Shown: in pieces, positions 31,315 to 39,724 of the stretch
How positions within the stretch are numbered: position 1 is the stretch's first letter
Layout of the letters: each line of letters opens with the position of its first letter
DNA from: DASUCS01 sp041166745
Lineage (GTDB): Bacteria > Actinomycetota > Acidimicrobiia > Acidimicrobiales > JACDCH01
Assembly: GCA_041166745.1 (NCBI GenBank)
Contig: JBEEGH010000009.1
Coordinates: 62,001-126,000 of the forward strand
Reading direction: 5' to 3'
Length of the DNA: 64,000 bases
Made by a program: the position numbers and the translations under genes
Notes under the pieces: model-generated
The model's input: the letters and a program-made list of their open reading frames with translations, nothing else
Databases searched by the model: none
What the model was told of the DNA's origin: nothing

Positions 31315-32457
31315 ATGCCGCTCACATCAGCCCAGGTCGTCGACGCCCTACGACCGGTCGAAGATCCTGAGCTCCATCGCAGCATCGTCGACCTCGGAAT
31401 GGTCAAGGACGTGACGATCGCCGGAAGCGACATCACGGTCCGAGTCGCACTCACCGTTCCCGGCTGTCCTTTGCGCGCCGAGATCGACCAGCGGGTCACC
31501 GATGCCATACGCGGCTTGGATCCCGGCGTCACCGTGACCCTTGATTTCACGGTCATGAGCGAGGCTGAGCTGCGGGCCCTGCGTGAGCACCTCCACGGCG
31601 ATCCTGCCTCGACCGCAGGCACCAATGCCGCTCACGGGCACGCCGAGGGCCGCAGCATCCCCTTCGCCGATGCCGGCAGCCACACCCGTGTGCTGCTGAT
31701 TGCGTCAGGCAAAGGGGGCGTGGGCAAGTCGTCGGTCACCACGAACCTGGCGGTTGCCCTCGCGCAGCGAGGCAAGAGCGTCGGCGTGCTCGATGCCGAC
31801 GTGTGGGGCTTCTCGATTCCGAAGATGCTCGGTGTCGATCGCGCGCCGGTCGTGCTCGATCAGATGTTGCTGCCCCCCGAGGCGCACGGTGTGCGCTGCA
31901 TCTCGATCGGTTTCTTCGCCGACGAGGATCAGCCGGTCATCTGGCGAGGACCGATGCTGCACAAGGCGCTCGAGCAGTTCCTCACCGACGTGTATTGGGA
32001 CGATCCCGACTACCTACTCGTCGATCTACCGCCCGGGACCGGCGACGTGTCGATCTCGCTCGCGCAGATGCTCCCGCACGCGGAGATGTACGTCGTCACC
32101 ACGCCGCAGCCCGCGGCACAACGCGTTGCGCAGCGTGCCGGCTTCATGGCGCACAAGGTCAACCTGAAGGTCAGGGGCGTCATCGAGAACATGACGTGGT
32201 TCACCGGCGACGACGGCAAGCGCTACGAGATCTTCGGGCGTGGTGGTGGCTCGCAACTCGCGGAAGCGCTCGAGGTGCCGCTACTCGGACAGGTGCCGCT
32301 CGTGCCGCTGATGCGCGAGGGCGGCGACGATGGCCACCCGATCGTCGTTTCCGACCCGGCCGGTGAAGCCGCGCAGGTGTTCGCGCACATCGCGGAGCGC
32401 GTCGACAAGGAGCTCGCACCGACGCGCCGCACGCATCGCGAGTTGAAGCTGATCTAA
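31315..32457 (+). CDS. mrp: Mrp/ApbC/Nbp35-family Fe-S carrier ATPase
   Basis: This 380-aa protein has an N-terminal MIP18/DUF59 domain (residues about 1-90) and a P-loop ATPase domain with ASGKGGVGKSS, LDADVWGFSIP and VDLPPGTGDVS. Family members bind and transfer Fe-S clusters. The CxxC motif found in many Mrp proteins is replaced by FTGDDGKRYE, as in other actinobacterial homologues. It is divergent from the SufR-like gene, and its stop overlaps the convergent response regulator by 4 bp. Confidence 0.9.
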   Translation: MPLTSAQVVDALRPVEDPELHRSIVDLGMVKDVTIAGSDITVRVALTVPGCPLRAEIDQRVTDAIRGLDPGVTVTLDFTVMSEAELRALREHLHGDPASTAGTNAAHGHAEGRSIPFADAGSHTRVLLIASGKGGVGKSSVTTNLAVALAQRGKSVGVLDADVWGFSIPKMLGVDRAPVVLDQMLLPPEAHGVRCISIGFFADEDQPVIWRGPMLHKALEQFLTDVYWDDPDYLLVDLPPGTGDVSISLAQMLPHAEMYVVTTPQPAAQRVAQRAGFMAHKVNLKVRGVIENMTWFTGDDGKRYEIFGRGGGSQLAEALEVPLLGQVPLVPLMREGGDDGHPIVVSDPAGEAAQVFAHIAERVDKELAPTRRTHRELKLI

Positions 32458-32837
32458 CCCGCGGCGAGTTCGCGGATCTTCGTCGCCAGCGCGGTCACGT
32501 TCCCGCTCTTCAACAGCAGGGGGATGTGCATCCGGGCCATCTCCTTGCGGACGAACTCTCCCGCCACCGCGGTGTAGGCCACGATCGCCACGTTTGGATG
32601 CTGACGTCTGAGCGTCGGGATGGCCTCGAATCCGTTCACGCCTGGCATCAACAGATCGAGGATCACCACGTCGGGCTGAGCATCACGACAGGCCTCGACT
32701 GCCGATTTGCCATCGATGGCCTCACCCGCGATCTCGAACCCCTCGAGCTCCAGCTGAATGCGCAGCAAGAGGCGGACATCGGACTCATCGTCGGCGATCA
32801 CAACTCGGATCGGCTGGTCGCCGTTCGACCGGGCCAT
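32454..32837 (-). CDS. Single-domain response regulator
   Basis: This 127-aa protein is only a receiver domain. The acidic pocket is ADDESD, the phospho-acceptor Asp is in VVILDLLMPG (Asp58 approximately), a Thr appears in VAYTAVAG and the conserved Lys is in PLLLKSGN. There is no output domain. The gene overlaps the upstream histidine kinase (TGATG), so the two form a cognate pair; output must come through another protein. Confidence 0.85.
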   Translation of the reverse strand: MARSNGDQPIRVVIADDESDVRLLLRIQLELEGFEIAGEAIDGKSAVEACRDAQPDVVILDLLMPGVNGFEAIPTLRRQHPNVAIVAYTAVAGEFVRKEMARMHIPLLLKSGNVTALATKIRELAAG

Positions 32838-33559
32838 CAGGCCGGAAGCTCCACGGTCGCCACGATCGCGTCGTTCCGCCGCACCAACCCGACCTCGCCG
32901 CCCTCGGCGCGAGCGAGCTGGCGCGCAACGGCGAGTCCGATGCCCAGTCCCGGCGCCGTCATGACCGCGTGCTCGCCTCGATAGAAGAGCTCGAATGCAT
33001 GCTCGAGCTCGTCGTCGCTGAGCGCGTCACCAACGGACTCGACTTCGATGCGCACACCCGACGACGTCGTCTCGTTGCTGACGCGGATGGGCCCGTGTCC
33101 GTACTTCAATGCGTTGTCGAGAACCACGTGCGCGATCCGTTCGAAGGCGCCGCACCGGGCGAGCACACTCAGGTCAGGGCCGAGAACCGAGAGGTCGCCG
33201 GGCCCGCCGAGAGCGCTCCAGCTGGCCGCGAAGGTGTCGCACACCGAGCTCGATGCCGCGTCGCCGGCGGGCAGTGCCGTGCTGACGCCAGCGGCCAGGA
33301 GAAGGTCATCGAGCAGGAGCTCGACACGCTGAGAATTGCGAGCCAGGCCGTCGACGAGCATCGCTCGGGTTGCCTCGTCGTCGGTGGCGCCGAGGGCATT
33401 GGCCATTCCGGCGATCGTGGTGACCGGGGTTCTCAGGGCGTGCCCGACGACGTTGATCACACGCCGGCGTATGGCGTCGAGCTCCTCGATGCTGCGTGTG
33501 ATGGCATCGAGCTCGCCTAGGTCGCACTCGGGCGCATCCTCGTCACGCCCGGTACTCAT
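32837..33559 (-). CDS. Soluble sensor histidine kinase
   Basis: This 240-aa kinase has a short N-terminus (about 20 residues) without transmembrane or sensor domain. The HisKA box is VINVVGHALRTPVTTIAG and the HATPase part has VVLDNALKYGH (N box), a degenerate G1 region and LGIGLAVARQLARAEGGEVG (G2, cut to LGIGLAVARQ). The start is the ATG at 33559; the upstream open frame is antisense. It overlaps the response regulator by one base. The signal is unknown and probably cytoplasmic. Confidence 0.8.
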   Translation of the reverse strand: MSTGRDEDAPECDLGELDAITRSIEELDAIRRRVINVVGHALRTPVTTIAGMANALGATDDEATRAMLVDGLARNSQRVELLLDDLLLAAGVSTALPAGDAASSSVCDTFAASWSALGGPGDLSVLGPDLSVLARCGAFERIAHVVLDNALKYGHGPIRVSNETTSSGVRIEVESVGDALSDDELEHAFELFYRGEHAVMTAPGLGIGLAVARQLARAEGGEVGLVRRNDAIVATVELPA

Positions 33560-33625
33560 CCCGCCACGATAGGACTCGACGGGAGAACGCGTAGCATGAC
33601 GGCTCCACCCACACGAGGAGCAGCT

Positions 33626-33859
33626 GTGCACGTCCGCATCGGTGTCACTTACAACCCGCGCGAGATCGAGATCGAGCTGCCGGACGATGCTGATCCCGAA
33701 ACGGTGAAGGCTTCGGTCGAGAAGTCCGTGTCGGATGGCGGCATGTTGTGGCTCACCGATCGCAAGGGCCACCAAGTCGGCGTCGCCGTCGACAAGCTGG
33801 CCTTCATCGATCTCGGCACGGCCTCAGACTCCGGCCGAATCGGCTTCGGCGCTCCGTAA
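33626..33859 (+). CDS. DUF3107 family small protein
   Basis: This 77-aa protein of the actinobacterial DUF3107 family has VRIGVTYNPREIEIEL, a GGMLWLTDRKGHQVGVAVDKLAFIDL-type core (cut to LTDRKGHQVGVAVDKLAF) and a Gly-rich C-terminus. The start is the GTG at 33626, with AGGAG 5-6 nt upstream; an ATG at 33596 is possible but would add an uncharacteristic extension. The function is not known. It precedes the ArsA-like pair by 21 bp and is likely cotranscribed. Confidence 0.8.
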   Translation: MHVRIGVTYNPREIEIELPDDADPETVKASVEKSVSDGGMLWLTDRKGHQVGVAVDKLAFIDLGTASDSGRIGFGAP

Positions 33860-33880
33860 GGTTCGCAACCCGCGCAGCTC

Positions 33881-34828
33881 GTGACCGGCCTTCTCGAGCG
33901 CAAGCTCATCTTTGTCACCGGCAAGGGTGGCGTCGGAAAGACCACCATTGCCGCGGGATTGGCGCTGCTGGCGGCGCAGCACGGCAAGCGCACGCTGGTC
34001 GGCGAGGTCGACGCGAAGGGCAATCTCGCAGACTTCTACGAGGTCGGCGAGACGTCGTTCGAGCCGCGCGAGGTCGTTCCGAATCTGTACGCGATGTCGA
34101 TGCACACCGAGGAATCGCTGAAGGAGTACTTGAGGCTCCAACTCAAGATCCCCGTGCTCGCCCGGATCGGGCCACTCGCTCGCACGTTCGACTTCGTCGC
34201 GCAGGCGGCTCCTGGCGTGAAGGAGGTGCTCACTGTCGGCAAGTTCCTGTGGGAAGTGCGCGAGCACCACTACGACTTGGTGGTCGTCGACGCCGCCGCC
34301 ACCGGGCACGTCGTCGCGCAGCTGGCCGCACCGCAACACATTCGTGAGCTCGTCAAGGTCGGCCTCGTACGCGAACAGACCGGATGGATGATCGACATCC
34401 TCGACGATGCGACGTGTACCGGAGTCGTGATCGTGGCCGCACCTGAAGAGATGCCCGTCAACGAGACGATCGAACTTCGCGACCGCATCGCCACCGAGAC
34501 CAACGTCGACGTGGCCGCCATCGTCGTGAACCGCGTTCTGCCTGAGCTGTTCGGGAGGGGCGAGGAAGAAGTCTTCGACGAATTGCGCGAGCCCGACAAG
34601 GAAGAGGCGCTGTCGAAGGCCGCCGGCGGACCGGTCACCGCGGTACTCGACGCCGCGGAGCTGGCCGTTCGACTGCGGCGCACGCGTGCGGGACACCTCG
34701 CTCGCTTGCGCGAAGGTCTCGGGCCGAACGCGAACTTGCTCTACGTGCCGGAATTGTTCACTCGCCATCATGGGGTGCGGGCGACGCAACTCGTCGCAGA
34801 GGCGCTTGGCCAAGAGCTCGGCTTCTGA
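33881..34828 (+). CDS. ArsA/Get3-like ATPase, first of a tandem pair
   Basis: This 315-aa deviant P-loop ATPase has FVTGKGGVGKTT, VGEVDAKGNLADF, a VVVDAAATGH switch II and a VIVAAPEEMPVNET element. Actinobacteria carry tandem ArsA-like genes (Rv3679/Rv3680 in Mycobacterium tuberculosis), which form a heteromeric anion-type ATPase; this gene and the next match that layout. It starts with GTG and overlaps the second gene by one base. A role in arsenic resistance is unlikely given the absence of ars genes. Confidence 0.8.
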   Translation: MTGLLERKLIFVTGKGGVGKTTIAAGLALLAAQHGKRTLVGEVDAKGNLADFYEVGETSFEPREVVPNLYAMSMHTEESLKEYLRLQLKIPVLARIGPLARTFDFVAQAAPGVKEVLTVGKFLWEVREHHYDLVVVDAAATGHVVAQLAAPQHIRELVKVGLVREQTGWMIDILDDATCTGVVIVAAPEEMPVNETIELRDRIATETNVDVAAIVVNRVLPELFGRGEEEVFDELREPDKEEALSKAAGGPVTAVLDAAELAVRLRRTRAGHLARLREGLGPNANLLYVPELFTRHHGVRATQLVAEALGQELGF

Positions 34829-36000
34829 TGCAGGCAAGACGGAAGAGCGACGCGCCGGTCGGATCGCTCGAGCAGCTCTATGCCGCGAAGGAGATCGTCA
34901 TCCACTGCGGATCTGGTGGCGTTGGCAAGACGACCACCGCGGCCGCGGCCGCCGCCGAAGCGGCGATTCACCTCGGCGGCAAGGTGCTCGTGCTCACGGT
35001 CGACCCGGCCAAGCGACTCGCCAATGCGCTCGGGCTCGAACAGTTCGGCAACGTAGAGACGCGGGTCGCCCCAGAGGCGTTCGCCGCCGCCGGTGTCGAG
35101 CCTCGAGGCGAGCTCTGGGCGGCCATGCTCGACACCAAGCAGTCGTGGGACGACCTGATTCGCCGTCACGCCCCGAATCCGCAGACGCGCGATGCGATCC
35201 TCGCCAACCCGCTGTACCAGAACCTGATGGGACGCTTCGTTCAGAGCCACGACTACATCGCGATGGAACGGCTCTACGACATCCACAGCGCCGGTACCTA
35301 CGACCTCATCGTCGTCGACACCCCGCCGACTCGGAACGCCATCGACTTCCTCGAGGCGCCGGCCCGCATGGCCGATTTCTTTTCGAGCCGATTCCTGCGC
35401 TGGCTCACGATGCCGGCGAGATCACGTGTCATCAACTTCGCGTCGAAGCCCTTTTACACCGTGGCCGATCGCATTCTCGGGTCGCAGTTCCTCGAAGACA
35501 TCGCCGAGTTCTTTCTGCTCTTCCAGTCGATGTACGACGGATTCGTCGAGCGAGCCAATGCGGTCACACGCGTGCTCGGTGATCGGCGGACCACGTTCGT
35601 CGTGGTGTCGACACTCGAATCGTCACCGGTGCGCGAGGCCGAGTTCTTCATCCGCGAACTTCACGAGCGCCACCTCCACCTCGGAGCGATCGTGCTCAAC
35701 AAGGTGCTGCCCAAGTACTTGCTCGATCAGCAAGCCACTGCGGTCGCGCAGCGATTCGGCTCGGACGCACCCAAGATCGCCGCCGCGCTTCCGGTGAGCG
35801 CGGATACGTCTCAGGTGGAGCGGGTGCTGCGTGAGATCGGCGAGAGCTTCCTGAACTTCCAAGTGGTGGCCAAGCGCGAGGCCGAGATCCGCGCGGAGCT
35901 GGCCGAGACACCAGAGGTGGTCGCCACCGTCCCGTACTTCGACAGCGACATCTATGACCTCGAAGGCCTGGTCCGCCTGGGCGACAAGATCTGGCGGTGA
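34828..36000 (+). CDS. ArsA/Get3-like ATPase, second of a tandem pair
   Basis: This 390-aa ATPase shows IHCGSGGVGKTTTAAAAA, LTVDPAKRLANALGLEQFG (a typical ArsA region) and VVDTPPTRNAIDFL, with a C-terminal helical region. It is longer than its upstream partner and has the more canonical ArsA/Get3 sequence. Expected partner is the first ATPase of the pair. The gene overlaps gamma-glutamyltransferase by 4 bp (GTGA). Confidence 0.82.
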   Translation: MQARRKSDAPVGSLEQLYAAKEIVIHCGSGGVGKTTTAAAAAAEAAIHLGGKVLVLTVDPAKRLANALGLEQFGNVETRVAPEAFAAAGVEPRGELWAAMLDTKQSWDDLIRRHAPNPQTRDAILANPLYQNLMGRFVQSHDYIAMERLYDIHSAGTYDLIVVDTPPTRNAIDFLEAPARMADFFSSRFLRWLTMPARSRVINFASKPFYTVADRILGSQFLEDIAEFFLLFQSMYDGFVERANAVTRVLGDRRTTFVVVSTLESSPVREAEFFIRELHERHLHLGAIVLNKVLPKYLLDQQATAVAQRFGSDAPKIAAALPVSADTSQVERVLREIGESFLNFQVVAKREAEIRAELAETPEVVATVPYFDSDIYDLEGLVRLGDKIWR

Positions 36001-37448
36001 CCGCGGGGATCGTCGCCTGCGGGCACGAGGCCGTCGGCGATGCGGCGGCCAGCGTGCTGCGCGCCGGCGGCAACGCCTTCGATGCCTGCCTGGCTGCCGG
36101 CTTCGCGGGGGCCGTCGCCGAGCCGTGCTTCACCAGCCTCGGCGGGGGCGGGTTCCTGCTGGCGCACACCAGTGCGGGGGAGCAGGTGTTGTTCGACTTC
36201 TTCGTCGACACGCCCGGCCGGTCGCTTCCGGCATCGGACCGGCAGCCCCACTTCCTCCCGGTCAACGTGAGCTTTCTTGCTGCCGATCAGGTCTTCCACG
36301 CCGGACTCGGGTCGGTGGCGGTGCCCGGATGCCTCGCCGGTTATCTGCACGTGCACGCTCGGCTCGGTCGCTTGCCGCTGCGCGACATCGTGGCCCCGGC
36401 GATCGCGCTCGCACGCGACGGCGTGCATGTAGACGCCACCCAAGCAGAAGTACTGAGTCTCCTCGCGCCGATCGTGCTGCGCGAGCCGGAAAGCGCGGCC
36501 ATCTTCGCTCCGACAGGCACGCTGCTGCGCGAGGGCGACCGTCTGACCAACAGCGATCTCGCGGCGTACCTCGAGTGGTTGGCCGCCGATGAGGAAGCGG
36601 CGTCGTTCTACGGCGGCGCGGTCGCGGATGCGATGGTCGTTCAGATGCAGAACGGTGATGGGCTCGTCACCGCTGAAGATCTAGCGGCCTACACGGTCAT
36701 CGAGCGGACACCGGCGACGTCCGAGTACCGCGGCCATCGCATCCTCACGAATCCACCGCCGTCCTTTGGCGGGGAGCTGATCGCGCTCGCATTGTCGCTC
36801 GACGAGACCCTGGGCGCGCCCCCGAAGTGGCAGAGCGCCGCGCACCTCGAGCGCGCCGTCGAGTTGATGATCGATGTCGACGGTCGCCGCACGGCGCGCG
36901 GTGCAACCAAGGGCACCACGCAGATGACCGTGGTGGACGGGGAGGGCAACGTCGCCAGCATGACCACGTCGGATGGAGAGACGTCCGGTGATGTCGTGCC
37001 CGGCACCGGCGTGCTGCTCAACAACATGCTCGGCGAGGACGACCTTCACCCCGACGGCTTCCACGCCGGCCCGCCCGGGCAACGGGTGGCGTCGATGATG
37101 GCGCCCACCCTCGTGCTCGAGCCCGCCGGCGACGTCGTCCTCGCGCTCGGCAGCGGGGGCAGCAAGCGAATCCGAACGGCGATCGTGCAGGTCGTGACCG
37201 CGATCGTGGCCCACCGGCGCGAGTTGGCCGAGGCGGTCGAGGCGCCGCGGATCCATTGGGACGGCGAGGCCGTCCAGGTCGAGCCGGGACTCCCGGCCGC
37301 CACCCTCGAGGCACTCCGCGCTCGCTGGACCATCAACCCGTGGCCGGCCCGAAATCTCTATTTTGGCGGCGTCCACGCGGTCCAACCCGGAAAGGCCGGA
37401 GCCGGCGACTCGCGCCGGGGAGGAACTGCCCGCTTGGTGCACGAATGA
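35997..37448 (+). CDS. Gamma-glutamyltransferase family protein
   Basis: This 483-aa N-terminal nucleophile hydrolase homologue has the large-subunit part AGGNAFDACLAAGFAGAVAEP (cut to GGNAFDACLAAG), SLGGGGFLL, then a processing site with the likely nucleophile Thr in ATKGTTQMTVVDGEGN. The small-subunit part has NNMLGEDDLHPDGFH and GSGGSKRIRTA. There is no signal peptide, and the family's TTH becomes TTQ, so a cytoplasmic or divergent activity is possible. The GTG start overlaps the ArsA-like stop, suggesting one operon. Confidence 0.8.
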   Translation: MTAGIVACGHEAVGDAAASVLRAGGNAFDACLAAGFAGAVAEPCFTSLGGGGFLLAHTSAGEQVLFDFFVDTPGRSLPASDRQPHFLPVNVSFLAADQVFHAGLGSVAVPGCLAGYLHVHARLGRLPLRDIVAPAIALARDGVHVDATQAEVLSLLAPIVLREPESAAIFAPTGTLLREGDRLTNSDLAAYLEWLAADEEAASFYGGAVADAMVVQMQNGDGLVTAEDLAAYTVIERTPATSEYRGHRILTNPPPSFGGELIALALSLDETLGAPPKWQSAAHLERAVELMIDVDGRRTARGATKGTTQMTVVDGEGNVASMTTSDGETSGDVVPGTGVLLNNMLGEDDLHPDGFHAGPPGQRVASMMAPTLVLEPAGDVVLALGSGGSKRIRTAIVQVVTAIVAHRRELAEAVEAPRIHWDGEAVQVEPGLPAATLEALRARWTINPWPARNLYFGGVHAVQPGKAGAGDSRRGGTARLVHE

Positions 37449-37472
37449 CTGTTCCGCGTGGGTCGAATGACC

Positions 37473-37478
37473 TACACT
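37473..37478 (+). promoter_or_regulatory. Candidate -10 box for zinc-ribbon gene
   Basis: TACACT lies about 49 nt before the ATG at 37527. The leader contains a strong ribosome site (GGAGGGGTAGGAG), unlike most promoters in the window. Confidence 0.35.
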
Positions 37479-37526
37479 GTGCGTGGCTACTCGGATACGT
37501 CACGTAGGCATGGGAGGGGTAGGAGC

Positions 37527-37748
37527 ATGGCCTTGTTCGGCCGGAAGGCGCCAAGAGAGACCGCCGTCATCGATTTGCGTGAGCGTCGCCCGGAGCCGAA
37601 GTTCGGCTACCCGACGCCGTGCCCCGAGTGCGGCGCCAACGGCTATCTGGACAGCATCGACGTCAGCGAACAGGTGATGTACCAGCACTGCCCGTCCTGC
37701 TTCGCGAAGTGGGCGACATCCGAGCAGGAGCTCGCCGACTCCCGCTGA
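37527..37748 (+). CDS. Small zinc-ribbon protein
   Basis: The function of this 73-aa protein is unknown. It has a basic N-terminus (MALFGRKAPRETAV) and a two-Cys-pair zinc ribbon: CPECGANG and HCPSCFAKW. The start is the ATG at 37527, with AGGAG 5 nt upstream; a longer frame upstream lacks a ribosome site. Similar small proteins are widespread in actinobacteria. Confidence 0.7.
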   Translation: MALFGRKAPRETAVIDLRERRPEPKFGYPTPCPECGANGYLDSIDVSEQVMYQHCPSCFAKWATSEQELADSR

Positions 37749-37776
37749 GCACCGGGGCGCTCGTCCCCGCCACCTC

Positions 37777-37782
37777 TATGGT
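37777..37782 (+). promoter_or_regulatory. Leaderless -10 box for PdtaS-like kinase
   Basis: TATGGT lies exactly 6 nt before the GTG at 37789. It supports that GTG start. Confidence 0.4.
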
Positions 37783-37788
37783 CTCTTC

Positions 37789-39273
37789 GTGGCTTCACTG
37801 GCAGAGCTCGCGCGGCTGCGCACCGACATCGACGGCCAGCAGCTCGCGCATCTGCAGCGACTCGTCGGTACCTGGGGTCTCCTGGCCGACTTCTGTTTCG
37901 CTGATCTGCTGCTCTACGCCCCCGTCCGCGGCGACGTAGAGGACTCGTTCATCATCCTCGGCCAGATCCGGCCGGCGACCACGCAGACCGTGTATCGCAG
38001 CGACTGGGTCGGCACGGTGGTCACGGCCGAGGAGCGTCCGCTCGTGGCCAACAGCTTCCGCTCGGGGGAGATCGTCGAGGCCACCGTCGAGATCTCCGGG
38101 CTCAAGGAACAGGTCCGCGTGCTGGCCATCCCGGTGCGCTGGAACGGCGAGGTCATCGGCGTTGCGACGCGCGAGTCGGCGCTCATGTTCGGGCGCCAGC
38201 CGGGCGAGCTCGAGCGGGTCTACGTCGAGATCTTCAATCGATTCGCGCGGATGATCGCCGCCGGCGTGTTCCCGTTCCCGACCGACGATCCGGAGCCCGA
38301 GGAGGCGCCCCGCGTCGGCGACGGCGTGATGTTGCTCGACGCGCAGGGCCGCGTCGTCTACACGTCGCCCAATGCGGTGTCGGCCCTGCACCGCGTCGGC
38401 GTGCACGCCAACACCGAGGGCATGCGTCTCGGCGAGCTCGGCCTCGACGAAACCCCGGTTCGCCGGGCCTTCGCGTTGCCGGGTCCGGTCACCGAGGAGC
38501 TCGAGCAAGGTCCCGAGATCACGGTGCTCTTCCGGTGCATTCCGCTCTTGGAGCAGGGCGAGGTCTCGGGCGCGGTGGTGCTGTTGCGCGACATCTCCGA
38601 GTTGCGGCGCCGCGACCGACTGCTGCTCTCGAAGGATGCGACCATCCGCGAGATCCACCATCGCGTGAAGAACAACCTGCAGACGATCTCGTCGCTGTTG
38701 CGGCTACAGGGCCGCCGGTTGGAGTCACCCGAGGCGAAAGCGGCGATCGAGGAGTCGGTGCGGCGCGTGCGATCCATCGCACTGGTGCACGAGATTCTCA
38801 GTCGGGAGGCGGGGGAGGACGTGCCCTTCGTCGAGATCGTGCGGCCCGTGTGTCGCATGGTCGAGGAGGCGTTCCACACGCCCGACCGCCCGGTGCGGTG
38901 TCGTGTCGACGGCGACGCCGGGAACCTGCCGGCGCAAGTCGCCACGCCGCTCGCGGTCGTGCTGAACGAGTTGCTACAGAACGCCTTCGATCACGCGTAT
39001 CCGGAGGGCAAGGACATCGACGCCGGCGAGGTCGTCCTCAAGCTGCAACGGGCGGATGGCGCGCTCACGGTGCAGGTCGTCGACGACGGCGCCGGGCTGC
39101 CCGACGGATTCGACCTCGAGACATCGATGGGTCTGGGCCTGTCGATCGTGCGCACGCTGGTGACGTCGGAACTGGCGGGCACGATCGAGCTCCGGGCCGG
39201 GAAGGGAGCAGGAAACCGACCGGGGACGGTCGTCGAACTGAAGGTTCCGCTCGACCTTGGTGCGGTGCGTTGA
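37789..39273 (+). CDS. Sensor histidine kinase of the PdtaS type
   Basis: This 494-aa soluble kinase has a GAF domain (about 1-150), a PAS domain (about 165-285), a HisKA_2-type dimerisation helix (IREIHHRVKNNLQTISSLLRLQ, cut to IHHRVKNNLQTIS, His near 288) and an HATPase domain (ELLQNAFDHAYPEG, VDDGAGLPDGF, GLGLSIVRTL). It has the PdtaS layout known from Mycobacterium tuberculosis (Rv3220c), which signals to the antiterminator PdtaR. The convergent whiB gene 4 bp downstream reproduces the Rv3220c/whiB1 neighbourhood. PdtaR is not in the window. Confidence 0.85.
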   Translation: MASLAELARLRTDIDGQQLAHLQRLVGTWGLLADFCFADLLLYAPVRGDVEDSFIILGQIRPATTQTVYRSDWVGTVVTAEERPLVANSFRSGEIVEATVEISGLKEQVRVLAIPVRWNGEVIGVATRESALMFGRQPGELERVYVEIFNRFARMIAAGVFPFPTDDPEPEEAPRVGDGVMLLDAQGRVVYTSPNAVSALHRVGVHANTEGMRLGELGLDETPVRRAFALPGPVTEELEQGPEITVLFRCIPLLEQGEVSGAVVLLRDISELRRRDRLLLSKDATIREIHHRVKNNLQTISSLLRLQGRRLESPEAKAAIEESVRRVRSIALVHEILSREAGEDVPFVEIVRPVCRMVEEAFHTPDRPVRCRVDGDAGNLPAQVATPLAVVLNELLQNAFDHAYPEGKDIDAGEVVLKLQRADGALTVQVVDDGAGLPDGFDLETSMGLGLSIVRTLVTSELAGTIELRAGKGAGNRPGTVVELKVPLDLGAVR

Positions 39274-39277
39274 ACGG

Positions 39278-39574
39278 TCAGGAAGCGCGGCGCTGGCGGG
39301 CGACCCATGCCCGACGCAGCTTGCGGCGTTCCTCTTCCGAGGTGCCGCCCCAGACTCCCGAGTCCTGGTTCGTCACCAGGGCGAACTCCAAGCACGCGGC
39401 CTGCGCCGGACACTCGCCACACACGGCCTTGGCCTGCTCGATCTGCTCGATGGCCGGGCCGGTCGTGCCGACCGGGAAGAAGAGGTCGGGGTTGGTGTCA
39501 CGGCACGCAGCAAGGTCGCGCCAGTCGTCGTCGTTGTCGATCGAAATCGGATCGTATGTTTGGGGCAGCGCCAC
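39278..39574 (-). CDS. whiB1: WhiB-family Fe-S transcription factor, WhiB1-like
   Basis: This 98-aa WhiB protein has four cluster-binding cysteines (AACRDTNP, then C-x2-C-x5-C in VCGECPAQAACLEF) and the GVWGGTSEEERRKLRR turn and basic tail. The start is GTG with GGAGG 4 nt upstream. WhiB1 in mycobacteria is an essential 4Fe-4S nitric-oxide-sensitive regulator that binds the main sigma factor. Pairing with a PdtaS-like kinase in convergent order supports WhiB1. A perfect CRP-type site lies 38 nt upstream. Confidence 0.85.
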   Translation of the reverse strand: MALPQTYDPISIDNDDDWRDLAACRDTNPDLFFPVGTTGPAIEQIEQAKAVCGECPAQAACLEFALVTNQDSGVWGGTSEEERRKLRRAWVARQRRAS

Positions 39575-39611
39575 CGGTCCTCCAGGTGGTTCGGTGTCAC
39601 GGTTTGCACTT

Positions 39612-39627
39612 TGTGACGAGTTTCACA
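39612..39627. promoter_or_regulatory. Perfect CRP-type site upstream of whiB1-like gene
   Basis: TGTGACGAGTTTCACA is a perfect TGTGA-N6-TCACA dyad. It lies 38-53 nt upstream of the whiB GTG. A TAGCAT box (39632-39627 on the minus strand) touches its upstream edge, so binding might block that promoter or act with another. Mycobacterium tuberculosis whiB1 is known to be controlled by the cAMP receptor protein Rv3676. Confidence 0.65.
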
Positions 39628-39685
39628 TGCTACCCCGATCGGTTCGAGCAACGGGTGTAGCTGGATGTTTTGGGATCGTAACTGG

Positions 39686-39699
39686 CCCTGCTAGCAGGG
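39686..39699. promoter_or_regulatory. Perfect 14-bp palindrome
   Basis: CCCTGCTAGCAGGG lies 25 bp upstream of the GDPD ATG at 39725, in the 150-bp gap to whiB. It is a possible operator. No T-run follows, so a terminator is less likely. Confidence 0.4.
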
Positions 39700-39724
39700 G
39701 CAAGCACTTGTTTCGCTCCCCGAA

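Noticed and set aside
32170..32230. Missing CxxC motif in Mrp as evidence of inactivity
   Set aside because: Actinobacterial Mrp proteins generally lack this pair, so it is not an anomaly.
33881..36000. Arsenic resistance operon from the two ArsA-like genes
   Set aside because: No arsB, arsC, arsD or arsR gene is nearby, and the tandem pair matches the actinobacterial Rv3679/Rv3680-type arrangement.
37256..37507. Short ORF at the end of gamma-glutamyltransferase
   Set aside because: It is a shifted frame of the enzyme's 3' end and lacks a ribosome site.
39640..39660. GGTTCGAGCAACGGGT as a tRNA T-arm
   Set aside because: The surrounding sequence cannot form acceptor, D and anticodon stems.
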